Shown here: positions 14,970 through 23,633 of the stretch, in pieces
Layout of the letters: every line of letters begins with the position of its first letter
How positions within the stretch are numbered: the first letter of the stretch is position 1
DNA from: an uncultured bacterium
GTDB taxonomy: Bacteria > Bacillota > Clostridia > Lachnospirales > Lachnospiraceae
Length of the DNA: 34,952 nt
Direction: 5' to 3'
NCBI GenBank assembly: GCA_947574055.1
Contig: CANPIC010000030.1
Location: 1-34,952 of the forward strand
Notes under the pieces: model-generated
What the model was told of the DNA's origin: nothing
Databases searched by the model: none
Seen by the model: the letters and a program-made list of their open reading frames with translations, nothing else
Position numbers and translations under genes: made by a program

Positions 14970-16319
14970 TCATAACATACAGTTCTGAATCAGGTCCGCC
15001 AGCTTCCTTGCTTCCTTTTCAATCAGTTTCTGATCCTTTCCCTCAATCATGACACGTACCAGAGGTTCCGTGCCAGAAGGCCGGATCAGCACTCTGCCTT
15101 CTCCGGCAAACATATCATTGAGTTTCCCAATGGCCGATGCGATCTCCGGATATTCCATATAGCGTTCCTTTTTATGATTCGGCACTTTGGCATTGACAAG
15201 CGCCTGTGGCAGAACATCCATCACCTTTGCCAGTTCTGACAGAGGCTTCCCGGTATCCACCAATACCTGCAAAAGGTGCAATGCACTCAAGAGGCCGTCC
15301 CCGGTGGTATTCTCATCCAGGAAAATAACATGGCCCGACTGTTCACCGCCAAGACTGGCGCCGATCTCACGCATCCGCTCCAGAACATACCGATCCCCTA
15401 CCTTCGTCTGCTCTGCCTTAATCCCTTTTTCCTCTGCCATCAGGAAAAAGCCCAGATTGCTCATAACAGTAACCACAATGGTGTCATTCTTTAATTTTCC
15501 CTGATTCCGCATATGGTTGCCTACGATGGCCATAATCTGATCACCGTCCACTACTCTGCCATCCTCATCCACTGCCAAAAGCCGGTCCGCATCCCCGTCA
15601 AATGCCAGTCCGATATCGGCCTTTTCATACACCACTCTGGCCCGCAGTTCTTCCATATGAGTAGAACCACAGTTGGCATTGATATTGGAACCGTCCGGAT
15701 TGTTATGAATGGCTATGATCTCTGCTCCCAACTCTTTCAATGCTTCCACGGAAGTGTAAAATGCCGCTCCCTCCGCACAATCCACAACGATCTTCAGATT
15801 CGTCAGATCGGCTTTCACCGACTGTACGGCGTGGTTGACATATTCTTCCCTTGCATCTGTGCGATATTTGATCTTACCCACACCGGAACCAATCGGAAAT
15901 TTGATATCTTTCATCCCGCTGCGGATCACAGCTTCTATTTCGTCTTCCAGAGAATCCGGCAATTTATATCCGTTGCCGTCAAAAAACTTAATGCCATTGA
16001 ACTCCACCGGATTATGGGAAGCAGAGATGACGACCCCCGCATCCACCTTATATTTTTTGGTCAGATATGCAACCGCCGGTGTGGGAAGAACCCCCACATA
16101 GACTGCATTGGCGCCTACGGAACAGGCTCCCGCCATCAGGGCATTGGCCAGCATATCGCCGGAAATCCTTGTATCACAGCCTACCATAATTGTAGGTTTA
16201 TGCTTATTCTCTTTGGATAGTACATATGCACCTGCCTGCCCGAGCTGCATTGCAAGAGTCGGCGTCAACTCTTCATTTGCCACCCCTCTTACACCGTCTG
16301 TACCAAATAATCTTCCCAT
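14970..16319 (-). CDS. glmM: Phosphoglucosamine mutase
   Basis: GlmM converts glucosamine-6-phosphate to glucosamine-1-phosphate for UDP-GlcNAc and peptidoglycan synthesis. The 449-aa length is typical. The N-terminus MGRLFGTDGVRG is a family signature; the phosphoserine loop is ISASHNPVEFNG with Ser101 as the phosphorylated residue; the metal loop is AFDGDADRLL; and the sugar-phosphate loop GEQSGHVIF and the phosphate-binding IRPSGTEPLVRVM near the C-terminus are intact. It is the last gene of the cdaA-cdaR-glmM group, the common Firmicute order linking c-di-AMP to wall precursor supply; CdaA is known to interact with GlmM in several species. Confidence 0.97.
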   Translation of the reverse strand: MGRLFGTDGVRGVANEELTPTLAMQLGQAGAYVLSKENKHKPTIMVGCDTRISGDMLANALMAGACSVGANAVYVGVLPTPAVAYLTKKYKVDAGVVISASHNPVEFNGIKFFDGNGYKLPDSLEDEIEAVIRSGMKDIKFPIGSGVGKIKYRTDAREEYVNHAVQSVKADLTNLKIVVDCAEGAAFYTSVEALKELGAEIIAIHNNPDGSNINANCGSTHMEELRARVVYEKADIGLAFDGDADRLLAVDEDGRVVDGDQIMAIVGNHMRNQGKLKNDTIVVTVMSNLGFFLMAEEKGIKAEQTKVGDRYVLERMREIGASLGGEQSGHVIFLDENTTGDGLLSALHLLQVLVDTGKPLSELAKVMDVLPQALVNAKVPNHKKERYMEYPEIASAIGKLNDMFAGEGRVLIRPSGTEPLVRVMIEGKDQKLIEKEARKLADLIQNCML

Positions 16320-16380
16320 CGCTTTTCAACCTCTATTCTTTTTGATTTTTAGAACAGCACACTGCCCCCGCTGTTGATAA

Positions 16381-17682
16381 TTACTGATTATCCTCTTCTT
16401 CCTCAGTTTCCGTCCCTGATATTGTCACCATTACGGAAACTTCTTTTTCCTGACTGACTCCATCCGGAAGTGTCACAAGCAGACTCATCTCATATGTGCC
16501 AGGTTCTAATACAGCCAGATTGTTCCTTGTCATAAAATCTGCGACATCCACACTGGCTGTGACAGCACTTCCATCCAACCCGTCAATATTATTGGGAAGT
16601 CCTCTGACACTCAGCGGTATTCTTTCTCCTGCCGCTTCTATCCTGCCATTATATTGCGCAGGCACACCTCTGATCAATACATTGGCCGCATCAATCATCA
16701 CTGTGGAAGAAATCTCTTTCTCGATGTGCACAGTGACATCTGCCTTGCCATTAAAACTGCTGTCGGCAAACACAATATTATCCGGCAGATATTTTTTCAG
16801 ATCAATGCGGGTCGTCATATTCCCTGCATAAGCATTGACATTCAGTGCGGTATCCGGCACATCAATCTGGGTTATATTTTTAATAGCACTGCCTTTCCCT
16901 GCCACTTCTACTGTAGACGGCGTGCTCTCGATCACACCGGTCAATGCATATCCTTCTGCCGGCTCCCCTGTAGAAGCAAAACTCAGCGGCACCCGTTTTT
17001 TCTGCAGTATTTCGATATTGACCTTCACCTGATCCAGGCTCTTTTTCAGATTCCGGTTTTCCACAGGATTCCCCTGCTTGTCATACAGTTTTACCGTCGC
17101 ATCCGTCCTGATATCCTGAGACAGTCCTGATACGGTTACAGGTACCTCCACTCTGTCCACCAGATTGACAATAGACTCCGGTCCTGACACACTGACAAGG
17201 TTCTGATCCGTGGTAATATTACCCACGATATATCCTTCCTGCGGCTCCCCTATGGTACTTGCCTCAATCAGAAACTGCACCCGTTTCATATCCTCTATCT
17301 TCACAAGCAGATTTTCCGTGTCGGAAGTGATACTGTCCAGCTTATTATCATATTTATTTGTGGACAATCTTATACGCACCATTGTGTCCATCAGATTGAT
17401 TTCCTGCATATCTGCCGTAGCAATGATATTTTCCTTACTCAGCGTATCAAGCACGCTTCTTGGTGCCCAGACGGTTACATCAATCATATCCGTGCCATCC
17501 AGCACTTCGTAGACCTTTCCCTGTCCTGTCACCGCATCCTCGTTGAGAATCTCCACAGGCACCCGTGTAAAAGAGGTCTTATCAACAGGATCATTGATAT
17601 TGATTACAATAAACCAGATGGCAACTGAGAACAAGACTGCCAGAATCTTCAGGCCCAGATTAGCTGTTAACTTCTTTTTCAT
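16381..17682 (-). CDS. cdaR: CdaA regulatory protein CdaR (YbbR domains)
   Basis: CdaR is a membrane-anchored extracytoplasmic protein that modulates the c-di-AMP synthase CdaA. The 433-residue protein starts with a basic Lys-rich tip and one hydrophobic segment (LGLKILAVLFSVAIWFIVI), with YbbR-type beta-rich repeats over the rest (about 45-425) and a very acidic end (GTETEEEEDN). The start overlaps the end of cdaA by 23 nt, indicating tight coupling. glmM follows 61 nt later. I infer the outside orientation from the N-terminal anchor. Confidence 0.92.
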   Translation of the reverse strand: MKKKLTANLGLKILAVLFSVAIWFIVININDPVDKTSFTRVPVEILNEDAVTGQGKVYEVLDGTDMIDVTVWAPRSVLDTLSKENIIATADMQEINLMDTMVRIRLSTNKYDNKLDSITSDTENLLVKIEDMKRVQFLIEASTIGEPQEGYIVGNITTDQNLVSVSGPESIVNLVDRVEVPVTVSGLSQDIRTDATVKLYDKQGNPVENRNLKKSLDQVKVNIEILQKKRVPLSFASTGEPAEGYALTGVIESTPSTVEVAGKGSAIKNITQIDVPDTALNVNAYAGNMTTRIDLKKYLPDNIVFADSSFNGKADVTVHIEKEISSTVMIDAANVLIRGVPAQYNGRIEAAGERIPLSVRGLPNNIDGLDGSAVTASVDVADFMTRNNLAVLEPGTYEMSLLVTLPDGVSQEKEVSVMVTISGTETEEEEDNQ

Positions 17683-18541
17683 TCTTTGCCCTTCCCTTCC
17701 ACAACCTTCTCTTCTTCTCCTCCACAGGTTTGTTCTGGATCATCAAAAGTTTGCCTTTTAATTCCTCTGAGTCCAGATTTCTGAACAGTGCACCTTCATA
17801 TGCCACGCTGATATGACCGGTCTCCTCCGAAACAATGACCGTCATGGAATCTGTCACTTCCGAGATTCCCACACCCGCTCTGTGTCTGGTACCCAGTTCC
17901 TTGGAAAGTCCCATATTATCAGAAAGAGGCAGATAGCAGGTTGCCGAAACAACCCGATCCCCTCTGACGATTACCGCTCCGTCATGCAGCGGTGTGTTAT
18001 GTTCAAATATATTAATCAGAAGCTGACTTGTCAGCAATCCGTCGACTTCGATTCCCGTCCTTTCGTATTCACTCAGAGACTGATTCTGTTCCACTACAAT
18101 CAGCGCACCGGTCTTTACCTTACCCATTTCATAGCAGGCCTTGACAATCTCCTGCATCGTCTTATCAGAAAAACGCCCTTCCACAGTCCGGGAACTGTCA
18201 AACGGCACCAGTGAAGCAAAAAAATTGGTCCTGCCCAGCTGTTCCAACGCCCTGCGCAGCTCCGGCTGCAAGACAACCACAATCGCGATCACAGCAAGAC
18301 TCAGCACATTTTTCGCGATCCAGAGTATAGTAGCCATGCGGAACACGGCTGCAACCAGAATAAAGGCCATAATGATCACAATCCCTCGCAGCAGCGACCA
18401 TGCGCGGGTGCTCTTGATCCACAAAATGATCTGATATACCAGGAAGGAGATAATCATAATCTCCACTACATCAGTCCATCTTATGGATGGCATATGGAAA
18501 CTGTTTAAATATATGCCTGCGAAATCTGTCAACTGATTCAT
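17660..18541 (-). CDS. cdaA: Diadenylate cyclase CdaA (c-di-AMP synthase)
   Basis: CdaA condenses two ATP molecules into cyclic di-AMP at the membrane. The 293-aa protein has three hydrophobic segments near residues 26-42, 53-69 and 74-92, then the DAC domain. The two catalytic motifs are clear: Asp-Gly-Ala at 187-189 (PLHDGAVIVRG) and Arg-His-Arg at 219-221 (GTRHRAGVG). The start ATG overlaps the stop of the upstream membrane protein as ATGA (18538-18541), so translation is coupled. Order cdaA-cdaR-glmM is canonical for Firmicutes. Confidence 0.96.
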   Translation of the reverse strand: MNQLTDFAGIYLNSFHMPSIRWTDVVEIMIISFLVYQIILWIKSTRAWSLLRGIVIIMAFILVAAVFRMATILWIAKNVLSLAVIAIVVVLQPELRRALEQLGRTNFFASLVPFDSSRTVEGRFSDKTMQEIVKACYEMGKVKTGALIVVEQNQSLSEYERTGIEVDGLLTSQLLINIFEHNTPLHDGAVIVRGDRVVSATCYLPLSDNMGLSKELGTRHRAGVGISEVTDSMTVIVSEETGHISVAYEGALFRNLDSEELKGKLLMIQNKPVEEKKRRLWKGRAKNEKEVNS

Positions 18542-19542
18542 ACTTCTCTCATTCCACTCTTATTGGATTTCTTAACTGCGCTGCCGGTCATACGCGGCGG
18601 CGGTGACACATCCTTTTTCTGTGATGTGATTTTCTTAACTGTCTTGGACGGCTTCGCCACAGTTATCTTTGGTATAGCCTTCACATAATAATAATATTCG
18701 TCATCTTCAAACTGCACATATTCCGTCCGCGAATAATCTACATTGAAGATAAAGAACTGTAGCAACTTCGCAAGTACCGCCGAGATGATTGCGCCGATCA
18801 CCAGCGGAAAAATGGAAATATTTGTCTCCCACATCAGATCACCCACAAGCAAAACGGAAACCGCTGTGAGCGTCCCTGCCACTATGGCAATCGTCCATGC
18901 ATGGTTGACACTCAGCCGGCGAATCAGCCAGACCAGTAAAACGGTCACTGCAAAGGCGACAATCATAACAAGCATCGTTTTATTATTGACCAGGCCATCC
19001 ACAACGTAGCGATATTTCTGCATTGCACTTTCATCATCCATGGAATTCAGCGCGGCCACACTGTCTGATACATACTGCATCACACAATATACTGCCACAC
19101 CGCACCCGACAGACACCGCAGACGCCGGTGTTCCGGTCAGCCCCGCCGCCAGCGGCATCAAAAACGGAATATGAAGGGTACAGCAGACAGGTGTCAGCAG
19201 TACCAGCACGGTATCCCGGGACGAAAATCTGAAATAGAGCAAAAACATCACAAGAAACAAGGCCAGCACAACGATCGCACACTCCAGTGAAAATGTATAC
19301 AAATGAAGCAGGATAAACAGTGCCGCCGTAAAAATCATAAAATTCATTGGTAGGAAAGAGCACAAAAGCGCCGCTATCAAAACGATTGAAATATCATTCA
19401 ACCGGCTCATATAGCCCAGCTTTTTATTGATCATCATAAGCGTGATAAAAGACAGAAGAAGTTTTTCAACGGGGGTAATGTAGATTTCATACTTCCCGTA
19501 AATCCCCTTCAGGTACTCTCTCAGGACTAGTAAATTTGTCAT
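18538..19542 (-). CDS. Uncharacterised polytopic membrane protein of the cda operon
   Basis: I do not recognise a named family. The 334 residues hold about eight hydrophobic segments between residues 25 and 275, including SIVLIAALLCSFLPMNFMIF, a pair around 90-110, and others near 180-275. A cytoplasmic-looking C-terminal tail (about 275-334) starts acidic and Tyr-rich (EDDEYYYYVKAIPK) and ends strongly basic. It overlaps cdaA by 4 nt and lies 25 nt after the small membrane protein, so it should be made with the c-di-AMP synthase. A role in CdaA control, transport or envelope function is possible but unproven. Confidence 0.85.
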   Translation of the reverse strand: MTNLLVLREYLKGIYGKYEIYITPVEKLLLSFITLMMINKKLGYMSRLNDISIVLIAALLCSFLPMNFMIFTAALFILLHLYTFSLECAIVVLALFLVMFLLYFRFSSRDTVLVLLTPVCCTLHIPFLMPLAAGLTGTPASAVSVGCGVAVYCVMQYVSDSVAALNSMDDESAMQKYRYVVDGLVNNKTMLVMIVAFAVTVLLVWLIRRLSVNHAWTIAIVAGTLTAVSVLLVGDLMWETNISIFPLVIGAIISAVLAKLLQFFIFNVDYSRTEYVQFEDDEYYYYVKAIPKITVAKPSKTVKKITSQKKDVSPPPRMTGSAVKKSNKSGMREV

Positions 19543-19567
19543 ATAATATTCCTTTCAGAAATCTCCC

Positions 19568-19966
19568 TCACCGCCTGAAATCGTCTTCGTACAATTCTGC
19601 CAGTTCCTGCAGGTGAGAGTAATATTTCTTCAAGCTTTTTTTTGCCCGATTATAACGGTAGGAAAATACGAGATAGCAGATAAACGTATAAATCCCTGTA
19701 AAAATAACATAAGCAAGAAGTAGCTTCCTGCCCATTTCCAACAGATCGACCTGGTACACTTCTTTCATCACCGTTTCAAAATGATAAAAGACAATGATCC
19801 CAAGCACAATGGCAAAGGTCAGTGTAGCGCTGATCACAGCCTTCATGACCTGGAGGCCGATGTAATCACTTCTGAAATAATTGCCGATAACCATATTCTG
19901 TCTGCCTTCATGCGTTTCATAAGAAGCCATTCTGGTCATCAGCTTGATCCGCTCTTCATTCAGCAT
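19568..19966 (-). CDS. Small membrane protein of the cda operon (two TM segments)
   Basis: Not a family I recognise. With the start at 19966 the protein has 132 residues: an N-terminal soluble part (about 1-40, RIKLMTRMASYETHEGRQ), two hydrophobic segments (around 45-65 and 85-105), and a charged C-terminal helix ending ELYEDDFRR. The start is chosen because AGGGAGG (19980-19974) lies 7 nt upstream. The frame is open to an earlier ATG at 20038, but that extension contains this SD, so it is probably leader. First gene in the unit behind the promoter at 20093-20121 and ahead of the polytopic protein and cdaA. Confidence 0.8.
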   Translation of the reverse strand: MLNEERIKLMTRMASYETHEGRQNMVIGNYFRSDYIGLQVMKAVISATLTFAIVLGIIVFYHFETVMKEVYQVDLLEMGRKLLLAYVIFTGIYTFICYLVFSYRYNRAKKSLKKYYSHLQELAELYEDDFRR

Positions 19967-20049
19967 CTTCCCGCCTCCCTCCACTTTCTGTGCCGACAAT
20001 TCCTGCTTCCGCTCTGCCTGAGCCGCCTGAACTGTCATATTTCTGTTCT

Positions 20050-20083
20050 GGCAGCGGCTTCGGCCATAGACCTGACCGCTGCC
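20050..20083 (-). other. Hairpin at the 5' end of the cda operon mRNA
   Basis: GGCAGCGG (20050-20057) and CCGCTGCC (20076-20083) are perfect 8-bp inverses with an 18-nt loop. The promoter at 20093-20121 predicts transcription starting close to 20086, so the stem would be at the extreme 5' end of the leader. No U-tract follows, so it is not an obvious terminator. It resembles a 5' stabilising stem or a protein target. It does not look like a known c-di-AMP riboswitch. Confidence 0.5.
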
Positions 20084-20092
20084 TGCCTGTTT

Positions 20093-20121
20093 ATGATATC
20101 ACAATTACCGGTATATGTAAA
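20093..20121 (-). promoter_or_regulatory. Promoter of the cda operon
   Basis: On the minus strand a TTTACA -35 (20121-20116), exactly 17 nt of spacer, and a TATCAT -10 (20098-20093) preceded by TGA as an extended element. It is located just downstream of yvyF and ahead of the first membrane-protein gene, with all following genes through glmM closely spaced. Confidence 0.65.
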
Positions 20122-20144
20122 ATCACAGAATAAATGACCGCGGA

Positions 20145-20552
20145 TCACCGATCCAGATAACGCATCCTGGGGTTTTCTTTCGTATCCTTGTGAACAGGCT
20201 CCTGAGGTCTGGGCTGTGAGATCGAACTTTTCAGATTGTTGATCATCCCCGCCTTACACTTTTCACAAAACCGTCCTGTCTTGATGGTGGCATTACAGTT
20301 CTCACAGTTGATCCCGATCGGAGAATCATCTGCAAATACAAGCCTTTCTTCCCGTATCCACTGATGGATCTGGGAGGTCTCCACCTCACATTCCCTGGAG
20401 ATTTCAGGGATCCCCGCTCCCTTATTCTCCCTGATAAAGTCCTTTACTTCCTGAAATTTTTCTTCTATCCGTTCGCGGCACGCAGGGCAGATGGGCATTC
20501 CCGCTACATAATTGAAAATCCTTCCACATTTTCTGCAATTGCGTACATCCAT
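20145..20552 (-). CDS. yvyF: YvyF-like flagellar-region protein
   Basis: The 135-aa protein matches the family found next to comF in Bacillus (YvyF/TIGR03826-like). It has an N-terminal zinc-ribbon (CRKCGRIF and CPACRE), a MerR-like helix-turn-helix (about 45-70, GIPEISRECEVETSQIHQWIREERL), and a second zinc-ribbon (CENCNATIKTGRFCEKC). The function is not established; roles in flagellar gene control have been suggested by position. It starts 18 nt after comFC, with GGAGG 7 nt ahead of the ATG. The comFC-yvyF adjacency is shared with Bacillus, although there the flagellar export and filament genes follow, and here the cda operon follows. Confidence 0.85.
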   Translation of the reverse strand: MDVRNCRKCGRIFNYVAGMPICPACRERIEEKFQEVKDFIRENKGAGIPEISRECEVETSQIHQWIREERLVFADDSPIGINCENCNATIKTGRFCEKCKAGMINNLKSSISQPRPQEPVHKDTKENPRMRYLDR

Positions 20553-20570
20553 AGTTGCACCTCCATATTT

Positions 20571-21263
20571 TTATCCCTTGCCAATGGCCAGAGTTATAAA
20601 ATAAACATGTTTGATACCGGCTTCCCGCAGCACTGCTGTCATGGCGTCCACAGTACTTCCTGTTGTATAAATATCATCAACAATTATAATTGTATTTAAT
20701 TCTACAACATTTTTTACTATTTTAAAAGCCCTTTTCAAATTATTTTGCCGCATGGCAGGACTTAACATTTTTTGGGGCATTGTCTTTCTGGCCCTGGTGA
20801 TCAGGTGTGTATCCACCCTGATATCCAGTCTCTTCCCGGTTTCTCTCGCCAATACCTCTGCCTGATTATAGCCCCGCATCCGTTTTCTGGAACCATGAAG
20901 CGGCACCGGCACCAGCACATCCGGCTTCCAGGACAAAATGGTTTTGCCCAGATGTTCCGCCAATTCTCTGCCATAAAATTCCCCGTATTCTTTGCGCCCT
21001 CCGTACTTAAAGCGGTAAACGGAACGCCTGACATCAGGGTATTCCCACAATGCCCGTCCTGCGGTGTACAAATGTTTTTGTCTGCTGCAATCCCCGCAGT
21101 ATTCTTCCCTTGCATCGGCAAGAGCTTTCCCGCATTTTCTGCAAAACGGGCTTTGCACCCGTTTCAGCGCCTTCGCACACTGCGGACAAACAATCTCTCC
21201 CAGTGGCTGTACCCTGTCACATAGGGGGCATCGCCTGGGAAAAAGAAGATCCAATACTAACAT
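20571..21263 (-). CDS. comFC: ComF family amidophosphoribosyltransferase-like protein
   Basis: ComFC is a PRTase-fold protein used in DNA uptake and transformation in Firmicutes. The 230-residue protein has an N-terminal zinc-finger region (CPLCDRV, CPQCAKAL, CRKCGKAL, CGDC), a central VPVPLHGSRKRMRGYNQAE and the PRPP-binding loop IIIVDDIYTTGSTVDAM (192-208). It is 14 nt after recD2 and has a weak SD, so it probably depends on coupling. comFA is absent. Whether the organism is transformable cannot be told here, since comF proteins also occur in non-competent species. Confidence 0.9.
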   Translation of the reverse strand: MLVLDLLFPRRCPLCDRVQPLGEIVCPQCAKALKRVQSPFCRKCGKALADAREEYCGDCSRQKHLYTAGRALWEYPDVRRSVYRFKYGGRKEYGEFYGRELAEHLGKTILSWKPDVLVPVPLHGSRKRMRGYNQAEVLARETGKRLDIRVDTHLITRARKTMPQKMLSPAMRQNNLKRAFKIVKNVVELNTIIIVDDIYTTGSTVDAMTAVLREAGIKHVYFITLAIGKG

Positions 21264-21277
21264 TTCTCATTTTTTCA

Positions 21278-23515
21278 TCATCTCTCAATTTCACTTATCC
21301 TGTCTGCCAGAGAACTGAAACGCTTTTGCTCATGCTCATTCATAATCATGGATGCCACGGTTTCTCTGCTGCCCAGTATGGTCACGCAGTTTCTGGCTCT
21401 GGTTACCCCCGTGTAGAGTAGGTTACGGTTCATCAGCATCCGCGGACCGCCGAGCAAAGGCATGATGACTGCCGGATATTCACTGCCCTGAGACTTATGT
21501 ATGGTAATGGCATATGCCAGTTCCAGTTCGTCCAGTCCGGCAAACGGATAGGTCACCTGCTTCTTCTCATCATACTCCACGATCACTGTCTGCGAGAATT
21601 CATCAATCCGGAGAATCACCCCCATGTCTCCGTTAAAGATACCGAGCCCCTTTTCCACCGGAATCTGAAAGCGGCTCATAATCTCCCATTCCAGCTGGTA
21701 ATTATTCTTGATCTGCATGACCTTATCCCCTTCTCGCAGCAGGGTATCACCATGACTGTACTCCTTTTTGGTGCTGTCCGGCGGATTCATATAGCGCTGC
21801 AAAATACGATTCAGCGTTTCCACCCCCAGATTGCCTTTTCTCATCGGTGTCAACACCTGTATCTCATACGTGCCGGCATTGACATACCGGGGAAGTTTTT
21901 CGGTAATCAGCTGTACCAGATGTTTGTATATCACATTGACATTATCGCGTTCCAGAAAAAAGAAATCTTTGCTCTTATTATCCATACGGATCTGTTCTCC
22001 GCTGTGAATCCGATGGGCATTGACCACTATGTCACTCTCGCCTGCCTGGCGGAATATTTTCTGCAAAATCACTGTCGGAAACTTTCCGCAGTCTATCAGA
22101 TCTTTCAGCACCTGCCCCGGCCCCACGCTGGGCAGCTGATTGACGTCTCCCACCATAATCAGCCTTGTCCCTACCGCCACCGCACGCAGCAGCGACTGGA
22201 ACAAATGGATATCCACCATCGACATCTCATCTATGATCAGCACATCGGTCTCCAGCGGATTTTCCTCATTCCGTTCAAAAGATACCTTTTTCCCCGCATC
22301 ATCAGCAAGACCGTTCAGTTCCAGCAGTCTGTGGATTGTTCTGGCCTCATAGCCGGTCGCTTCCGTCATCCGTTTGGCAGCCCGGCCTGTGGGAGCCGCC
22401 AGTAATATTTCCATGCCTTCTTTTTCGAAGTAATGTATAATTGTATTAATTGTTGTGGTCTTTCCGGTACCGGGCCCGCCTGAAAGAATCATCAGCCCGT
22501 TTTTGATGCTTTCCAGCACTGCCGTTCTCTGCAGATCATCCAATTCTATTTCCAGTCCGGCCTCCAACAGACGGATTTTCTGCAGCAACGCCGCCTCTTC
22601 TGACGCAAGCAGGCCCTGACTCTCTTTCAATGATACATTGAGGTCATGCAGCATACGGGCACAGTTCAGTTCCGCATAATAATAGGACATGCTATAGACA
22701 ATACGGCTGTCTTTTTTTTCTTTGATCACGATCTTTTTTTCCATCATCAGATTGGCAAGCTGCGGACTGATCTGGCCCGCAGACAATCCCAGCACTTCCG
22801 ATGCCTGTTCCAGCAAAAGTTCTTCGGGCAGGTACATATTTCCTTCCCCGGATGCCTGCAGCAGTGCATAAAGAATACCACTCCTGATACGATAATCCGA
22901 ATCAGCATGAATACCCAGTCGTCCCGCAATCTCATCTGCTGTCTTAAAACCCACCCCCGTGATATCCTCCGCCAGCAGATAAGGATTCTCCTGCATGACA
23001 CGGTAAAGCCTGTCACCATAAGTCTTGTAAATCTTTACCGACAGGGTATCGGATATCCCATATTTTTGCAGAAATATCATGGCATCGCGCATCCCTCGCT
23101 TTTCCTGTGCCTGTACGGCGATCTCTCTGGCGATGCGTTCGCTGATGCCTTTTACCTCCGCAAGCCTTTCCGGCTCTTCTTCAATCACGCGGAAGGTATC
23201 TTTGCCAAATTTCTTTACGATCCTGGCCGCCAGCGCCTCTCCGATTCCCTTGATGGCCCCCGAACTCAGATAGCGCTGTATACTGACAACATCCTCCATT
23301 GTCAGAAAGGAAAAAGACTGTACTTTAAACTGCCTGCCATACAGCGAATGTTCTGTATAATCACCGGTCAGTTCGATGCTTTCCCCCTCGTCAATCCCGT
23401 TAAACATACCCACACAGGTAATCTCTTCCCCCTCACAGGCAAGTTCCAACACTGTATAGCCATTGTCCCCGTTTCGGTATATGATATGTTGTACATAACC
23501 TTTCAGTGTCTCCAT
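21278..23515 (-). CDS. recD2: ATP-dependent DNA helicase RecD2
   Basis: RecD2 is a 5'-3' SF1B helicase of Firmicutes and relatives that functions outside RecBCD. The 745-aa protein has the long N-terminal region with helix-hairpin-helix-like motifs (IKGIGEALAARIVKKFG, VKGISERIA, ITGVGFKTADEIA), Walker A GGPGTGKTT (346-354), motif II IIDEMSMVD, and motif VI region AITIHKSQGSEYP with TGVTRAR at the end. It is situated between flagellar rod genes and comFC on one strand. The 118-nt gap to flgJ contains the hairpin 23587-23612, so it is likely to be a separate transcript. Confidence 0.95.
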   Translation of the reverse strand: METLKGYVQHIIYRNGDNGYTVLELACEGEEITCVGMFNGIDEGESIELTGDYTEHSLYGRQFKVQSFSFLTMEDVVSIQRYLSSGAIKGIGEALAARIVKKFGKDTFRVIEEEPERLAEVKGISERIAREIAVQAQEKRGMRDAMIFLQKYGISDTLSVKIYKTYGDRLYRVMQENPYLLAEDITGVGFKTADEIAGRLGIHADSDYRIRSGILYALLQASGEGNMYLPEELLLEQASEVLGLSAGQISPQLANLMMEKKIVIKEKKDSRIVYSMSYYYAELNCARMLHDLNVSLKESQGLLASEEAALLQKIRLLEAGLEIELDDLQRTAVLESIKNGLMILSGGPGTGKTTTINTIIHYFEKEGMEILLAAPTGRAAKRMTEATGYEARTIHRLLELNGLADDAGKKVSFERNEENPLETDVLIIDEMSMVDIHLFQSLLRAVAVGTRLIMVGDVNQLPSVGPGQVLKDLIDCGKFPTVILQKIFRQAGESDIVVNAHRIHSGEQIRMDNKSKDFFFLERDNVNVIYKHLVQLITEKLPRYVNAGTYEIQVLTPMRKGNLGVETLNRILQRYMNPPDSTKKEYSHGDTLLREGDKVMQIKNNYQLEWEIMSRFQIPVEKGLGIFNGDMGVILRIDEFSQTVIVEYDEKKQVTYPFAGLDELELAYAITIHKSQGSEYPAVIMPLLGGPRMLMNRNLLYTGVTRARNCVTILGSRETVASMIMNEHEQKRFSSLADRISEIER

Positions 23516-23586
23516 GTTCTGTCCTCATACCGTTACACCCGGTTTCTGCCGGAAGATATAAGTATCGGCCCGACAGTATCGCAAAC

Positions 23587-23612
23587 AGGGGCTGCTATAA
23601 AAAGCAGCCCCT
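23587..23612 (-). terminator. Strong hairpin between flgJ-like gene and recD2
   Basis: AGGGGCTGC and GCAGCCCCT form a perfect 9-bp stem with an 8-nt loop (23596-23603) 21 nt after the flgJ-like stop. The U-tract after it on the minus strand is weak (GTTTGC). It may be a terminator or a stabilising 3' stem. Confidence 0.5.
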
Positions 23613-23633
23613 CAGCCTTTTGTCCAACTTTCG

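Noticed and set aside
19967..20144. c-di-AMP riboswitch upstream of the cda operon
   Set aside because: The leader is too short and contains only a simple stem, without the long conserved ydaO-type core.
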